Below, one piece after another: positions 1 through 13,243 of a DNA stretch of 64,000 nucleotides. The notes beneath the pieces are model-generated. The model did no database searches, was not told where the DNA came from, and was given only the letters and a program-made list of their open reading frames with translations. The position numbers and the translations under genes were made by a program. The stretch's first letter is position 1. Each line of letters starts with the position of its first letter. The stretch lies in assembly GCF_036850765.1 (NCBI RefSeq), contig NC_089490.1, forward strand, positions 292,188,982 through 292,252,981, written 5' to 3'. This DNA is from Saccopteryx bilineata (Eukaryota > Chordata > Mammalia > Chiroptera > Emballonuridae).

Positions 1-594
1 AGAGCCCCTGGAGTGAAAATGCTGGCTGGGTTTTACATAATTAGGAGCTATGCCATAGATTTTGCTTGAAGGCAGCAGGAGATATTGGCAGTCCCCCACA
101 ATTCCAACCTCCAACATCTTCTCTTCTCTATTGAAATTGTGAGCCAATCTCTGGTCTTGCCTCTCTCTGGCTTGGAACAGAAATTGGTACTAGTCATGCA
201 TATTTCACAAAACTAGCTCCACAAATGGCTTCCTGGAACTATCAAGCTGACCTTGGCTTTCACATCACTAGCAATGGTCCTTTATTTGGCTTGCATATGG
301 AGATCCATCTCTTAATCCAAAACATGATCTATCCAAATATTCTTAAGCCACTTTTGTCCTACTTGCCTTGGAATTGTGCTTTCTCCCCTTAAAGTTAATT
401 CTTTCAAATATTTATAGTCTGATATGAGTTACAAGCTCCTAATTATGAACATTCTACCTTTTGTTTTGCTGTCCAGAATCTCTACACCACTCAATAGCTC
501 CCACAAAATATTAATTTGTTGTTTAATAATTTTATGTATTGGGTGTATCTGTATCTTCCTATCATCTATTATTAGTAAAAGCTGATAACTAGCT
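1..594. other. Unassigned AT-rich DNA
   Basis: I see no recognisable gene or repeat here. No long open frame and no conserved motif was found. Confidence 0.5.
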
Positions 595-690
595 ATGGAT
601 AAATAGTTAGCTAGATAGATGATAGGTTGGTAGATAGATAGATAGATAGATGATAGATAGATGATAGATAGATAGAAGATAGATAGAGAT
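595..690. repeat. (TAGA)n microsatellite
   Basis: Interrupted tetranucleotide array of TAGA units with occasional GATGA interruptions, visible by eye. Such interrupted arrays are usually polymorphic. Confidence 0.9.
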
Positions 691-1050
691 GTAACAGCAA
701 AGTTTCTAGCTTCTGAATATGTAAATAAATATTTTACCCACCTAAAGAGGAATGCAGTCTTGAAGTTCTTTGGGAAGAGCTTAAAATTGAGACATTAATA
801 CAGGTGTTATATGCTCTACTTACCACAAAGAAAGTACAGGGGAGTTATGGAAATGTATGCCAAGGAAATATGCCCAGTTTGAAGAACATAGGATTATTAA
901 AAATGTTTTATAGACTTAGGTCTGAAACACTAGTGAGAGCAAGATCAGAGGATGAAGGCAAGTGGTGCTAAGCAATGAACAATATAAACAAACTTTTTGA
1001 GTTAACTAACAGCTTTGTATTTCACCAACCTATATAAAAGTCTGTTTTTA

Positions 1051-1167
1051 GCCCTGGCTGGTTTACTCAGTGGTAGATCATGGGCCCAGCATGTTGATAT
1101 CCTGGGTTCAATTCCCAGTGAGGAAACACAGGAGAAGCACTCATCTGCTTCTCCATCCCTCTCCCCC

Positions 1168-1224
<57 letters not shown>

Positions 1225-1475
1225 TCACCTCCCCTTCTGCAGCCACTGCTCCATTGAAGCAAGCTGGCCCCAGGCGCTGAGGATGGCTCCATGGCCTCCT
1301 CCTCAGGCACTCAAAAATGGCTCTGGTTACAATGGAGCAAGAGCACCAAATGGGCAGAACATCATACCCTAGTGGGTTGCCAGGTAGATCCCAGTGGGGG
1401 CACATGTGGGAATCTGTGTCTGCCTCTCCTCCACTCACTAAAAAAAAAATTAAAATAAAAAAAAATTTAAAAACT
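1051..1475 (+). mobile_element. tRNA-derived SINE, type A, old copy
   Basis: Starts with a tRNA-like head (GCCCTGGCTGG, then a degraded B box GGTTCAATTCC) followed by CACAGGAGAAGC, a long (TC)n tract at about 1173-1220, a body with ATGGCTCCATGGCC, and an A-rich tail. It is flanked by imperfect direct repeats at about 1038-1049 and 1477-1488 (AAGTCT-G/A-TTTTT), the mark of L1-mediated insertion. Short open frames across it are shadows of the CT and GA tracts. Confidence 0.88.
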
Positions 1476-1499
1476 TAAGTCTATTTTTGAGGAAAGCTA

Positions 1500-2650
1500 G
1501 CAAGAGAAATTTGTTTGGGATATATTATATAATGCATGTAGCATATATAATATAAAATTATTTCATGCTTAAGAAAAAATTAATTGAGGTAGATATCAGA
1601 GTGATGTTGAAATGATAATGATTATTTCTTAATATATAATTAATTTTATATGTATTCTTATTTCTCCTAACTTTTCATAGATCACCGGAAGAAAATAATC
1701 TATTTTGAAATCAGAGTAAAAAATAGGAGAGTTGGATGAAATAAATTGGGAGCTGTTCACATTCTCTTTGTGAGAGATTTATTTTAATCAATAGCAGGTA
1801 TTCTTAAAAATGACATTTTATCTCAAAATTAAACAACATAGGAGTCCAGACATAGTGAATGTAAATAACACAGATGTCACAATAACATATTGGCAAACAA
1901 CAGGAAGCATAAACTCTATGGACTACATTGTTCATGTCATTTGCATTAATCATGATTTATAAGAATCTAACTCAATGGCTATTTAGAGATGAATACATAA
2001 ACATAATATTGTGAAGGTAAATTAGAAAATTTGAAAATTACTACAACTCTAACTCTAGAATAGAAAGGTAAAAAAATGATTTTAGTGAAAATTAAACAAC
2101 AGAAACTTGTCTTCCAAAACATAAGCAAAATTCAAATGTACAAGTGCAAAGAAATTGTCCTGAGTTATCAGAAACAAGATGAATAGAAAGAAAAATGTTT
2201 CATCAAAACACATTTTGAAATGGTATTCCTTTTTGTGTGTGTGTGAGAAATTCTACAAAATTGGGAATTAGCAACTCTTGTTTATTGTGCTACTGTAGTT
2301 CTTCTATTTTAATACCGTTTGGAAGAAAGTCCACAACTGGAATTTCATAGTTACGATCCTTTAAAAGAAGAATAAGATATTTTGATAACCCTGATACTTT
2401 ATATGACTGCATTAAATTGCTTTCTATTTAAAAACTTTATGTTACCAAAAAATGTTCCACAAAGTATTGACCAAAGGGCAGATGAGAGAGATTGGCATCC
2501 AGAAAAAGGATAGACTGAGTTATGGAAAGCAGTTTATGTTTGCAACTGGCATGAAACATTTTTTTTTAATTTTTTACAAGTAAATGCAAGTTTACAAAAG
2601 ACTATAAGAACACATTTAAATGAAAAACAAGTGAATTAATGATTGCTTTA
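1500..2650. other. Unassigned AT-rich DNA
   Basis: No gene, RNA or repeat that I can name. It is AT-rich with short TA runs and no long open frame. Confidence 0.5.
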
Positions 2651-2654
2651 TTTT

Positions 2655-2850
2655 ATTTTTTTGTTTGTTTAGAAATTAAATTTAATACAGTGACATTGAC
2701 CTTAAGAACACATAGGTTTCAGATAAACATCTCCATAGCATTTGAACTATTTATCAAAATGACATCATAGAAGCACATGTTCCTTTAACAATATCCTATC
2801 CTTCCTTTCTCCTTCCACCTCATTTTTGTTTTGTCTTCAGAGTTGTAGTT
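2655..2850 (-). mobile_element. Old L1 3'-end fragment
   Basis: The + strand reads as the complement of an L1 3' UTR: T-rich start, then AATTAAATTTAATACAGTGA, a GTTTCAGATAAACATC-like segment, and a pyrimidine-rich stretch. The same order is seen at the 3' ends of the younger L1s here (21180 and 53690), but this copy is far more diverged. Confidence 0.6.
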
Positions 2851-3174
2851 TCAGATTAACTGTAATTCACTTTTTTAGTTGAAAATTTGTAAAACTATAA
2901 GGCATATCAAAAAGAAAAATTAATAAAAATTAAAGGTACCTCTAATTGTTATCACTGGGAGATAAATACTTCTAATTTAGGTAATCATTTTTTCATTTAA
3001 AAAAATGCTTTGAACAGACATTAAATGTCCAGCTCCATGAATTTTTCCAACATGAACTCACCTTTGAAACAATGTCTCAATCAAGACATACATTAGTAAT
3101 ATGCAAATCCTCCTTTGAGCCCCATTTTTCATCTGTACTCTAACTTCTCAATCTAAATTTCCTGTTTTAAACTT

Positions 3175-4400
3175 TATATAAATGGAATTGTACTCCATGT
3201 TTATAATTGTGCCTGGTGTCAGGCTTCTTTCAAAATTTCTTATTTTATGCTATTGTGTGTTCTTGCAGTTTGTGTTTTGATTTCTTAATATAAATGCACC
3301 ACAATTAATAAATATTAAGTTGTTTTAACATTTGCCCCTTATACATTATGCTGCTATAAACATGGCCATACACGTCTTGTTGGTACACATGGACCCATTT
3401 CTTTGGATAAAAATGTAGATGAATCATGAGGTATATCTTTTCAGTTTTATAAGGTAACTATCAAATAATTTTCCAAACCAGTTTTTGCAACTTTAACTCT
3501 CAGCAATTAATGTAAGATGATGCTAGTTGCTATATACCTTTACCAATTTTAGTATTATTTTACCTTTCTCTTTCAGTTTAGGCATTTGGCAGGTATGTAT
3601 AGCATCTATTTATATTTTCAATCTGTTTTTGTTCTTCTTAAAGACTAACTAGGCCCTGATTGGTTGCCTCAGTGGTAGAATGTCAGCTTGGCCTATGCAA
3701 GTCCCAGATTCAATTCCTGGTCAGGACACACAGAAGAAGCGACCATCTGATTCTCCTCCACTTCCCCTTCTCTGGCTTCTCTTTCTCTCTTCCCCTCCTA
3801 GAGCTATGGCTCAATTGGTTCAAGCAAGTTACCTCTGGACCCAGAGGATGGCTCCATGAACTGGTCACAGGTGCTATAATAGCTCAACTGCCAAGCAGTG
3901 GAGCAGTGGCCCCAGATGGACAGAGCATCTCTGGGTAGGGTGCTTTCTGGGTGGATCCCAGTTGGGGCGCATGTGGGGTCTGTCTCTCTGCCTTCCCACC
4001 GTTCACTTAATAAAAAAAAAAGACTAACTGGAAAGTATAAATTTATGGGTTATTTACTTAGCACTATCTATTAAAAATGTTCTCATTTATTAACTGTCTT
4101 GCAAAGTCATTTTGTCAAGTGTCCTTATATGTGTAGGTTTGTTTTGAGTTTAACATATCATTCCTTTGATCTGTAGTCTCATCTTTCACCAGTACCAGAG
4201 TGTCATAACTATTCCAGCTTTATAATAATTCTTGGTATCTTGAGGTTAGTTAGGTTCTTACATTTTGATCCTTTGCATTTCTATGGACTTTTAATGAGTT
4301 GCTCAATTGTTATTAGACTAAAATCTTATACTTAATTATTATTGAATGTTGAATATTTTTATGAAAAATTGTGGAAACTCTAAAAAATTGTGGAAGCTCT
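3175..4400 (-). mobile_element. Ancient L1 ORF2/3'-region fragment, split by a SINE
   Basis: Degraded complement of L1 ORF2: segments around 3180-3370 (TATAAATGGAATTGTACTCC; GCTGCTATAAACATGG) and 4160-4300 (CCAGTACCAGAGTGTCATAA; CCAGCTTTATAATAATTCTT) match the usual reverse-strand L1 wording. The SINE at 3653-4019 was inserted later. Boundaries are approximate and no frame survives. Confidence 0.6.
3653..4019 (+). mobile_element. tRNA-derived SINE, type A, old copy
   Basis: The head GCCCTGATTGGTTGCCTCAG and B-box-like GATTCAATTCC are followed by the type A body and an A tail. TSDs AAAGACTAACT flank it (about 3640-3650 and 4020-4029). It sits inside an ancient L1, so it is the younger of the two. 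The CTCF-like core seen in younger type A copies is lost here. Confidence 0.88.
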
Positions 4401-5798
4401 GAATAATGTTATCTCCCTAGAAAAATGACTTATTTGATCATCAGCTCAGGCACAATTCAATTTGAATTAATCAGGGTCTGCACCTGACCAAGGCGCAGTC
4501 TTCTTCTATAGGCCAAGCCTATCGCAGTCCTTGAATACAGCCCTCTGAAGTTGCAACTTAGAGCCTACTATGATATTTATAGCTTACCACTGATGAACAT
4601 AGGGCTCAGTTTTTGTATTGCCCCAGCACTGCCAAGATACCAAAGGATCTCCAGAATACACTGTAAGGATACTAAAAAATTCTAGCCACAACTCTTAAGT
4701 AGAAAACCAGATTGGACTATGGAGTTCACATTTGTGTACTTCCTTTCTCTTTAGAATTTTTGTTGTTAAAATCCTGAATGCTTTTGTAACACTAATATTC
4801 AATTTTTGAGACACCCTGTCTATGAGATTGTATGAAGCACTGCTGTAACCTCTTCTATTAACACTGCTCTACAGACTTCTTAGGCATGCTTATCAACAGG
4901 ACAAAGAGTTATTGTTAAACAAGATTGTAAACCAATGGTTTAGGATTTGTGGAGTTGTAATTTCTAACTCCCTCATTTATTTCTGAGATAACCTTCTTCT
5001 TTCCTCTCTTTTTTTCTTCTATCTGTTTCCTATGTTCTCTTTTACCAACTATTATAAATGAAGAAAAGAGAACTCAAAAACTTATGTGCTTTATCCAATG
5101 TAACTGACTTTAATATGTGCCAAAATAAAATGTAAATCAAGAATGGATAGCTATAAACCAGTAATTTACCTGATATTTCAGCAAAGCTTAATTATGGTCT
5201 GTATTACTCTACTTATTCAAGAAATAGTAAGGCTATATTTTCTTAAACTATTCTGACATTATACACAAAATGTTTGCAATACTACTTGGAGTATAGTAGT
5301 GGTTATAAAGAACCAAAAATGCATCTCTTTAATATGATTTTAGATTTTTTATTTAGGAAGATTATGCCACATTTTGTTTAACATGTAAGAACCACTGATA
5401 TGTTGTTAAATCCTTTGTATGGAAATTTAAAAGTGCCTAGAGTATCTGAGATACTTTCTAGTAACACTGAGTAAACATATACATTTATTCATTAAGTAGT
5501 TAAGAAGTGCTTTTCTTTTTATTTTATAAAAACCATTTACAAATTCATTTTATTAAGAATGGTTTTATAACTGTTACATCATTTTATCCATATAAAAAGT
5601 TAAAGAATAGACAGTGGAGGCATTTTTTCCTAATAAGGTCATTTATATTTAGAGCTCTTAGTTTCTATTTATAGTACCTATTGGTGCTGGCACTAACATA
5701 ACAGTAATTAAATGTCCACTGACTTTCTCAGCATCTGTAAGTTTCTCCTGAATCCCAGATACAGTGATTAGATAACCAGAACTTAAAAGACTACCTAC
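4400..5798. other. Unassigned DNA
   Basis: AT-rich with a slightly GC-richer part at about 4440-4700. I do not recognise any gene or repeat in it. Confidence 0.45.
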
Positions 5799-6113
5799 GC
5801 CTGACCAGGCTGTGGCTCAATGAATAGAGTGTTGGACTGTGATGCAGAGGACCCAGGTTTGAAACCCCAAGGTTGCTGGCTTGAGTGAAGACTCATCTGG
5901 TTTGAGCATGGGTTCACCAGCTTGAGCCAAGGTTGTTGGCTTGTACAAGGGGTCACTTAGTATGCTGTAGCCCCTGGTCAAGGCACATATGAGAAAGCAA
6001 TTGATGAATAACTAAGGTGCCAACAATGAAGAATTAATGCTTCTCATCTCTTTCCCTTCCTCTCTATCACTATCTGACCCTATCTGTCCCTCTCTCTCTC
6101 TGTCACACACAAA
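5799..6113 (+). mobile_element. tRNA-derived SINE, type B
   Basis: The head reads GCCTGACCAGGCTGTGGCTC with GATGCAGAGGACCCAGGTTT, then GGCTTGAGTG-type internal units, AAGGTGCCAACAATGAAG, a CT-rich stretch and an A tail. TSD AAAAGACTACC at 5785-5795 and 6114-6124. Confidence 0.9.
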
Positions 6114-6124
6114 AAAAGACTACC

Positions 6125-7750
6125 CAAGACAAAGAAATGAAACATAAAACTTCTACATCTCACAAAACTTAATTCACTCTTTTATAGTTTCAATAGTTCA
6201 TGATCTTTTTTTAACTTCAAAGTGATGCAGAGACAATATTGTAGATAGATGTATTTAGGACTTCTTGCACAACCTACAACCTTTTTATTCTCCTAATTTT
6301 GCCTTGATGATTTACATGGTTGCTTTATATAGCATGCTTTAAAAATAAATCAAGAAGTAAAAGATCTCATAGTTGTATGAAGGGCTGAAAAGATGAACAT
6401 AGAGAAAAACCATATTATATTGTCATATGTGAATGCATCTGCTTTGAATGATTATTTTAGTCAAGCAGGAAAGCTCTCTTTTCCAATCTACTAGTATATT
6501 TGACCATTAAATACTGTGTGCCATTCATGATGCTAATATCTATTTCCCTAATAGTAGAATTCATGAATAAATCTCGAAGGAAGTGGTGTGTTTTTAAAAT
6601 CTAAATATAATAATGCAACAAAAATTCAACATTTCTAGAATGCTTAAAATCCCAAAACTAAAGTAACATACCTGTCTAGTAAATTCTAGCCCTTCTCTTT
6701 AGTTATCATTTTCAAACTATTTCTAAGTTCATATTTTGCACCTGCATGTAAATCGCACTGTTATTTACCTGAACAGCTTCTTTTGGATACCTTCCCAGAT
6801 TGGAGCCATTTATACACAAAATTGCCTTTTTGGCAAGAGACATTCTGTGCAAAGTAAATGGTCTTGATTGGTCGGTGCACAAAACCCACAAATGTACAGT
6901 TATGAAAGGAAGAGTTGGTACTATAACTGTCCTAAAAGCAGTGCTTGGCATTTGCAGAATGAAGTATTTTATTGTATTTCTCCATACTAAGACTAAGACA
7001 AGATTGTAGTTTTCATTTGGTAAATGGAATAAACCCAACCCTTGTAATTTTCCATTCACTTGGAGATCTTTGTTGCCAGACATGTGGTGAGAGTGATACT
7101 CTAACTGATTTGTATTACTGCAGCTGAACCTCACCAGCTATGGTTTAAGAGCAACACAAGTGCTTACTGACTGTCTTATATTTATATATTTATGAGTACA
7201 CTAAAACTTCTTTTTATACAGAATAAGTAAGAAAATTTGTACAAATGCTCAGGCTTTTAATGAAGAATAATCACATATATTTCACATAGTAGTTAAGGGT
7301 AAAGTCTTTATATTTGCATACATTTAAATCATTGCTCATAGAGAAAGTCATGTGTTCAAGAGCAACTTATTTGATCTCAATGGAATTTAGCTTCTTCATT
7401 CTTTATAACAAGCAAAAATACATGTTGTTTCTAATATGGTATGTTTGAGGAATAAATGAGGCAAAAATGGAAAAAATTAATATATTATTAGAAATATTGA
7501 TTTTATTGGTGATGGTAGTAGTTATAGTATGTCAATATTAAGATTTTACATTTACATTCATCTTTTTTTGGGAAGCATTATAATCATCTTATAAATTTTA
7601 TTTTATAAATAAAGAAATAAAATTTAGAAACATTTAGTAACCTCTAATTGTTGAGTAGGAGCAAACTCAAAAGTATAAGACCCTTTTTCTCACATTTGTC
7701 ATTTAATATAGGGATAAATATTGTACATTTCAATCCTTGTTGTTGTTAGT
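6125..7750. other. Mostly unassigned DNA with one 140-codon open frame on -
   Basis: Only one item stands out: an open frame on the - strand at 6712-7134, 140 codons, which I cannot match to a family. It has no visible splice context, Kozak site or poly(A), and a 69-codon frame runs opposite it on +. It is more likely chance or an unrecognised decayed retrocopy than a gene. Confidence 0.4.
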
Positions 7751-8093
7751 TTTTTTTTTTAAGTGAGGGGAGAGAAGATAGAGAGACAGACTCCCACATA
7801 TTTCCCAACTGAAATCTACCTGGCAACCCCCTTCTGAAGTCGATACTCAAATCAGCCTATCTATTTTTAGTGCCTGATTCTGATGATTGGACCAGCTGAG
7901 CTATCCTAAGCACCCAGGCCAATGCTCCAACCAATTGAGCTTCTGGCTGCAGGATGGAAAAAGAGATAGAAGAGGGAGAGGGAGGGGAAGAAAAGCAGAT
8001 GGTAGATTCTTATGTGTGTCCTGACTAGGAATTGAACCCAAGACATCCACATGCTAGGCCCAATCTCTATCCACTGATCCAATTGGTCAGGGC
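7751..8093 (-). mobile_element. tRNA-derived SINE, type A, old copy
   Basis: On + the element ends with the complement of the tRNA-like head (AATTGGTCAGGGC) and begins with the complement of the A tail (T run at 7751-7760). Imperfect TSDs near 7728-7742 and 8094-8107 (TTCAATCYTTGTT). The tandem CTCF-like stretch is badly eroded in this copy. Confidence 0.85.
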
Positions 8094-8107
8094 TTCAATC
8101 TTTGTTC

Positions 8108-8678
8108 ATTTTATCCAAAGACACATTCTTTTAGGCTCTCGCCAGTCCTTGCTTTCATTATAGCAAGCATAAGTTATCATTCTTTAGTCTTATTATAGGA
8201 CTAAACTTTTTACTTAATCTATATTTTGTACTATATGTTTTACAGGATTCATTACATAATTTAGAATATGTTTAACACTAAGTATGGTGTTATGTAATTC
8301 CATTTCTTCCTATAGGAATAAGTAGGAATTTTATTTTACAAATTTATTATAGTTATTTGAACAAATTAAAATAATGGTAAAGGTGAAAAAACTAGACAAA
8401 TGTAAACTAAGCAGCAAAACCCCTTATTGAATGGAATGGCAGAAAAAACAATACTGAGCAATGTAAAAAGTTTCAGTTGTATAATGTTCTTGATATTATT
8501 TTTATTATTATTTTGAGTTTAGCCACTTCCATATGCTAGATTTTGTTCTGGGTTTAATTTAGATTGCTTGTCAATAAATGATACTCAGCAAGTTTTATAT
8601 ACTTATTGACTATTTGGATGCTTTTCTCCTGCCTATTTATTTGTTTTGGCATTTTTTAGTGCATGCATTCTCAAATTT
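8108..8678. other. Unassigned AT-rich DNA
   Basis: Nothing recognisable; it forms the upstream flank of the L1 that starts at 8694. Confidence 0.5.
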
Positions 8679-10403
8679 AAAAAAGGAAAAACTGGAGGTT
8701 CCAACATGGCCACAGAGTAGGCAGACACTCCAACTCCCACTTCTCAGAACTAAGGTGGATTACAACTTAAATCTGAGAACACTCATTGTGAAAAACAAAC
8801 TTTGGACTAAATTAAGAGCTTTCTACAGCCAAGGATCACCAATGAACCCACACTGAGACTGTTAGGAAAGGCGGAGATGCAGAAAGGGCAGCCCCACTCC
8901 TGGGAGTGAGCAGTGGCTGGGAGGGACTTTCACAATGGGGAGGGCTTTCCAGAGAGTTGTAGGTCTTTATTCCCCAAAACTGGAATCCCAGCCTAGAACC
9001 CTGGAGCCTGGAAGGGGCTTACCAACTATATTTGGCTGAGAAAAAGCCTAGAAACAGTTTGAGAGAAGGAGGCAGGACTCTCAGATCCAGGCTCTGTATT
9101 AAAGGAACTGCATGGAAAGCGTCACTCACAGCCACTTTCCTGGAGCTCCAGGAGGACACCCTAACCCCTGGGTTGAGTCACTCCCCAGATTTAAAGTGAA
9201 CATTTTTCCTGGGAACGGCATCACCAGCAAAGGAAAGAAAGTGCCCCGTTCACTGAAGGCCCCCCTACCTTAGTTAGAACAAAGGCACTTAGGGTCAGGC
9301 ACCATAATAAGGACACAAACAGGGAATGCAGAGATCTAAGCTACACTCCCTCCTGCACTGCTGAGTGCTCGCCCGGGGAGGCAGGCTGGAGGCAGTAGGG
9401 CAGGCTGCAGAAGTTTGAGTGAGCACACACAAGCCAGCCTGTGGAGCTGGAACCACCACTGCTGCTGTGGAACACCAGGCTCACACACAGCCCTGCTTGC
9501 TGAGTGGCCTGCCATTGACAGGGGTGGACTCCCGAGCATCAGCAGAAGGGTAACATGCGGGCACCACACAGACTACTGCAGGGATCTGGGCCAATGCACA
9601 AACCTGCTTGGGGTGTGGGCGCGCCCTCAGCTGCAGTGAAAGCACAAGTGACCTTGGCAGTGATCCAAGCAGGCATGTGCGGCCCCACCTGTGGGGAGAA
9701 AGCTGAGGCAGACATCCAAGCTCGTGAGAATAAGTGCCTGTGGTGCAGACCAGCTCTCATAGGCAGCAGAGGCTGGGGAAGCCATGGAAGCAGTCCAAAT
9801 TAGTTTATGGGCATACATGAACCTGACCAGGGCAGCGGCGGTTGTGGAGGTGGGCTGCCACCAGCAGCACCTGAGACAAAAAACCCGGGCAGCAACAGTG
9901 GAGATGGCTCAGTAGACAGACCACACAATGGGAGCACAGGGGCCACACCCACTGGACCCCTGTGACTACACCCTACTGAGTGCTGAAAAGGAACAAAAGA
10001 ATAAAAAAAATAAGTAAATAAAATATCTGGATAAAATGACACCTGAGGCTATCAATTAGTCCACATCTAATACCGTACCTAATCACTGAATTACAGTATT
10101 GAGCCCAACAAATAGCCAGCAATAAGAGGCAACAGAAAGCAGATTTTAGGGAAACTTCAACTTTTAAAAGAAGTTTTCCCAGGCCAAGAGTAGATAAAAG
10201 CAAACCTAGGAGTGCAGCTGATATTTACAATGGCACCTGGACCCAGCAGAGCCAGCTATAAGATCTGGATAACCTGTAGCTTCCAAAAGGTGTAAAAAAA
10301 AAAACAGTCATAGGCAGTGACCCCCATTGATCTGTGCCAGGCCCCAGCCAGAGAGGTCCAGGGCAACAGAGACAAAGTGGGAAGACAGAGAAGTGCAATC
10401 CAA

Positions 10404-11345
10404 ATGAATCAACAAGAGAAACAACCAGAAATTAAACTGAGTGAGATGGAAATAAGCAAAATACTGGATGCAGAGTTTAAAATAACGATTATTAGAGTGC
10501 TGAAAGATCTTAGACCAACAGTGGATGGACACAATAAACATATAAATAAAGAGATAACAAGTATCAAAAAGGACATTGAAATAATAAAGAATAACCAGTC
10601 AGAAATGACAAATATAATATCAGAAATGAAGACTACACTAAAAGCAATTAAAAGCAGGCTGGATGAAGCAGAGAATCAAATCAGTGATTTAGAAGACAAG
10701 ATAAACAAAAACACAGAAGTGGAGCAGCAAAAAGAAAAGAAACTGAAAAAATCGAAGGAATCTCAGAGCTCTGTAACAACAGGAAGAGAAACAACATCTG
10801 CATCGTAGGAGTTCCTGAAGAAAAAGAGAAAGAACAAGGAATAGAGACTTTGTTCAATCAAATCATAGCTGAAAACTTTTCTAAATTGATAACAGAAAAA
10901 AGTCACGCAAGTGCAAGAAGTGCCGAGAACTCCATTAAAGAGAAACCCAAAAAATTCCACAACAAGACACATCTTAATTAAAATAGCAAAGCAAAGAGAT
11001 AAAGTGAAAATATTAAAAGCTGCTAGAGAGAAGAAAGGCTATCACTTATAAAGGAGCTCCCATGAGGATGACATCTGACTTCTCAACAGAAACACTTGAG
11101 GCCAGAAGGGAATGGCAAAAAATATTCTAAGTAATGCAGAACAAGAGCCTACAACCAAGAATACTTTATTCAGCAAGTATATCATTTAAAATTGAAGGAG
11201 AAATAAAATGCTTCCCAGACAAAAACAAAAACAAAAACAAAACTCAAGGAATTCATTGCAACCAAATCAATGCTAAAAGAAATGTTAAGGGGCCTGTTGT
11301 AAACAGAACAAAGGGGGAAAAGAATAGTAAAAGAGGAATATAGCT
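10404..11345 (+). pseudogene. L1-c ORF1 (RNA-binding chaperone protein), decayed
   Basis: The first part (to about 10808) reads as the N-terminal region and coiled coil of an L1 ORF1 protein, rich in K/E heptad-like segments (KSRLDEAENQISDLEDKI). After a frameshift the RRM and C-terminal domain continue (AAREKK; SDFSTETLEARREWQK; LQPRILYSAS). ORF1p normally forms trimers that coat L1 RNA. This copy cannot make the full protein because of a frameshift near 10800 and an in-frame stop at the IF*VM position near 11130. I chose the ATG of the MNQQEK segment as start because it matches the ORF1 N-terminus, although the frame is open further upstream. Confidence 0.85.
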
Positions 11346-11623
11346 TTAAAGAATAAAATGGCAATAAACAACTGCGTATCAATAATAACCTTAAATGTAA
11401 ATAAATTAAATGATCCAATCAAAAAACATAGGATAGCTTCATGGTAAGAAAACAGAACCCATACATATGCTGTCTACAAGAAATACCTCAAAAAAAAAAA
11501 AAAAGATACACGTAGACTAAAGGTAAAAGGATGGAACAAAATATTTCATATAAATGGAAATGAAATATAGCTGAGGTAGCAATACTTATGTCAGACAAAA
11601 TGGACTTTAAAACAAAGGCTATA

Positions 11624-11970
11624 GCCTGACCAGGTGATGGTGCAATGGATAAAGCGTAGGACTGGGATGCAGAGGACCCAGGTTTGAGACTCTGAGCTCG
11701 CTAGCTTGAGCACAAACTCATCTGGTTTGAGCAAAAGCTCACCAGCTTGGACTCAAGGTTGCTGGCTCGAGCAAGGGGTTACTCAGTCAGCTGAAGGCCT
11801 GCAGTCAAGGCACATATGAGAAAGCAATCAATGAACAAGTAAGGTGTTGCAACGCGCAACAAAAAACTAATGATTGATGCTTTTCATCTATCTATCCCTG
11901 TCTATTCCTCTAACTCTGTCTCCGTAAAAAAAAAACAAAAAAAAAAACAAAAAAAACAAACTTGTTTAAA
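11624..11970 (+). mobile_element. tRNA-derived SINE, type B, inside L1-c
   Basis: The head GCCTGACCAGGTGATGGTGC is followed by GGATGCAGAGGACCCAGGTT, internal GCTTGAGC units, a GCAACGCGCAAC segment and an A-rich tail. TSDs ACAAAGGCTAT at 11612-11622 and 11976-11986 are a duplication of L1 ORF2 sequence, so it inserted after L1-c. Confidence 0.92.
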
Positions 11971-13243
11971 AAAACAACAAAGGCTATTGTAAGAGTTAAA
12001 GAAGGTCCCTACATAATGATAAAGAGAGCAATCCAACAGGAAGATATAACTATTATAAACATTTATGCACCTAATATAGGAGCACCTAAATATATAAAGC
12101 AGACTTTGATGGATATAAAGGCAAGATCAACAGCAATATTATAATAGTAGGGGATTTCAATACCCCACTAACATCACTAGATAGATCCTCAAGAAAGATA
12201 ATTAACAAAGAAACAGCAGACATAAAGGACACATTAGATCAACTGGATTTAATAGATATAATTAGAGCCTTTCACCCTAAAGCAGTAGAATATATATTCT
12301 TTTCAAGTGCTCATGGTACTTTCTCTAGGATAGACCACATGTTTGGGCACAAAAGCAGTCTCAACAAATTTAAGAAGATTGAAATCATATCAAGCATCTT
12401 CTCTGATCAAAATGTCATAAAACTATAAATCAACCACAACAGAAAAACTGAAAAATACTCAAACACATGGAGACTAAATAGCATGCTATTAAATAACAAA
12501 TGGGTTAACAATGAGATCAAAGAAAAAATAAAAAATGTCTTAGAAACAAATGATAATGAGCATACAACTCAAAATTTATGGACACAGCAAAAGCAATACT
12601 GACAGAGAAGTTCATAGCATTACAGGCATATCTTAAGAAGCTAAAAAAAAGCTCAAATAAACAACTTGACCCTGCATCTAAAAGAACTAGAAAAAGAACA
12701 GCAAGTAAAGGCCAGAGGTAGTAGAAGGAAGGAAATAATAAAGATCAGAGTGGAAATAAATGACATAAAGACTAAAGAAACAATACAGAGGATCAATGAA
12801 TCCAAGAGCTGTTTCTTTGAAAAGGTAAAGAAGATCAATGAACCTTTAACCAGACTCACCAAGAAAAAAAGAGAAAGGACTCAAATAAATAAAATTAAAA
12901 ATGAGAGTGGAGAAGTAATGACTGCCACAATAGAAATACAAAATATTGTAAGAAAATACTGTGAAGAACTATATGCCAAAAAATTAAACAACCTAGGTGA
13001 AATGGACATATTCCTTGAAACAGATAATCATTCAAGTCAATCTGGAAAAATCAGAAATCCTAAACAGACCAATTACAACAAAAGAGATAGAAACAGTTAA
13101 CAAATAACTCCTAACAAACAAAAGCCCTGGGCCAGATGACTTCACTGGTGAATTCTACCAAATAGTCAAAGACAAGCTAACTCCTATACTTCTCAATCTA
13201 TTTCAAAAAAGTTATGAGGAAGAAAGACTTCCAAGCTCCTTTT

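Noticed and set aside
595..690. CRISPR-like array
   Set aside because: Simple TAGA microsatellite; no spacers, and the genome is a mammal's.
1002..1438. Open frames with long RE or LS dipeptide runs
   Set aside because: They are translations of the (TC)n tract within a type A SINE, in either strand; not proteins.
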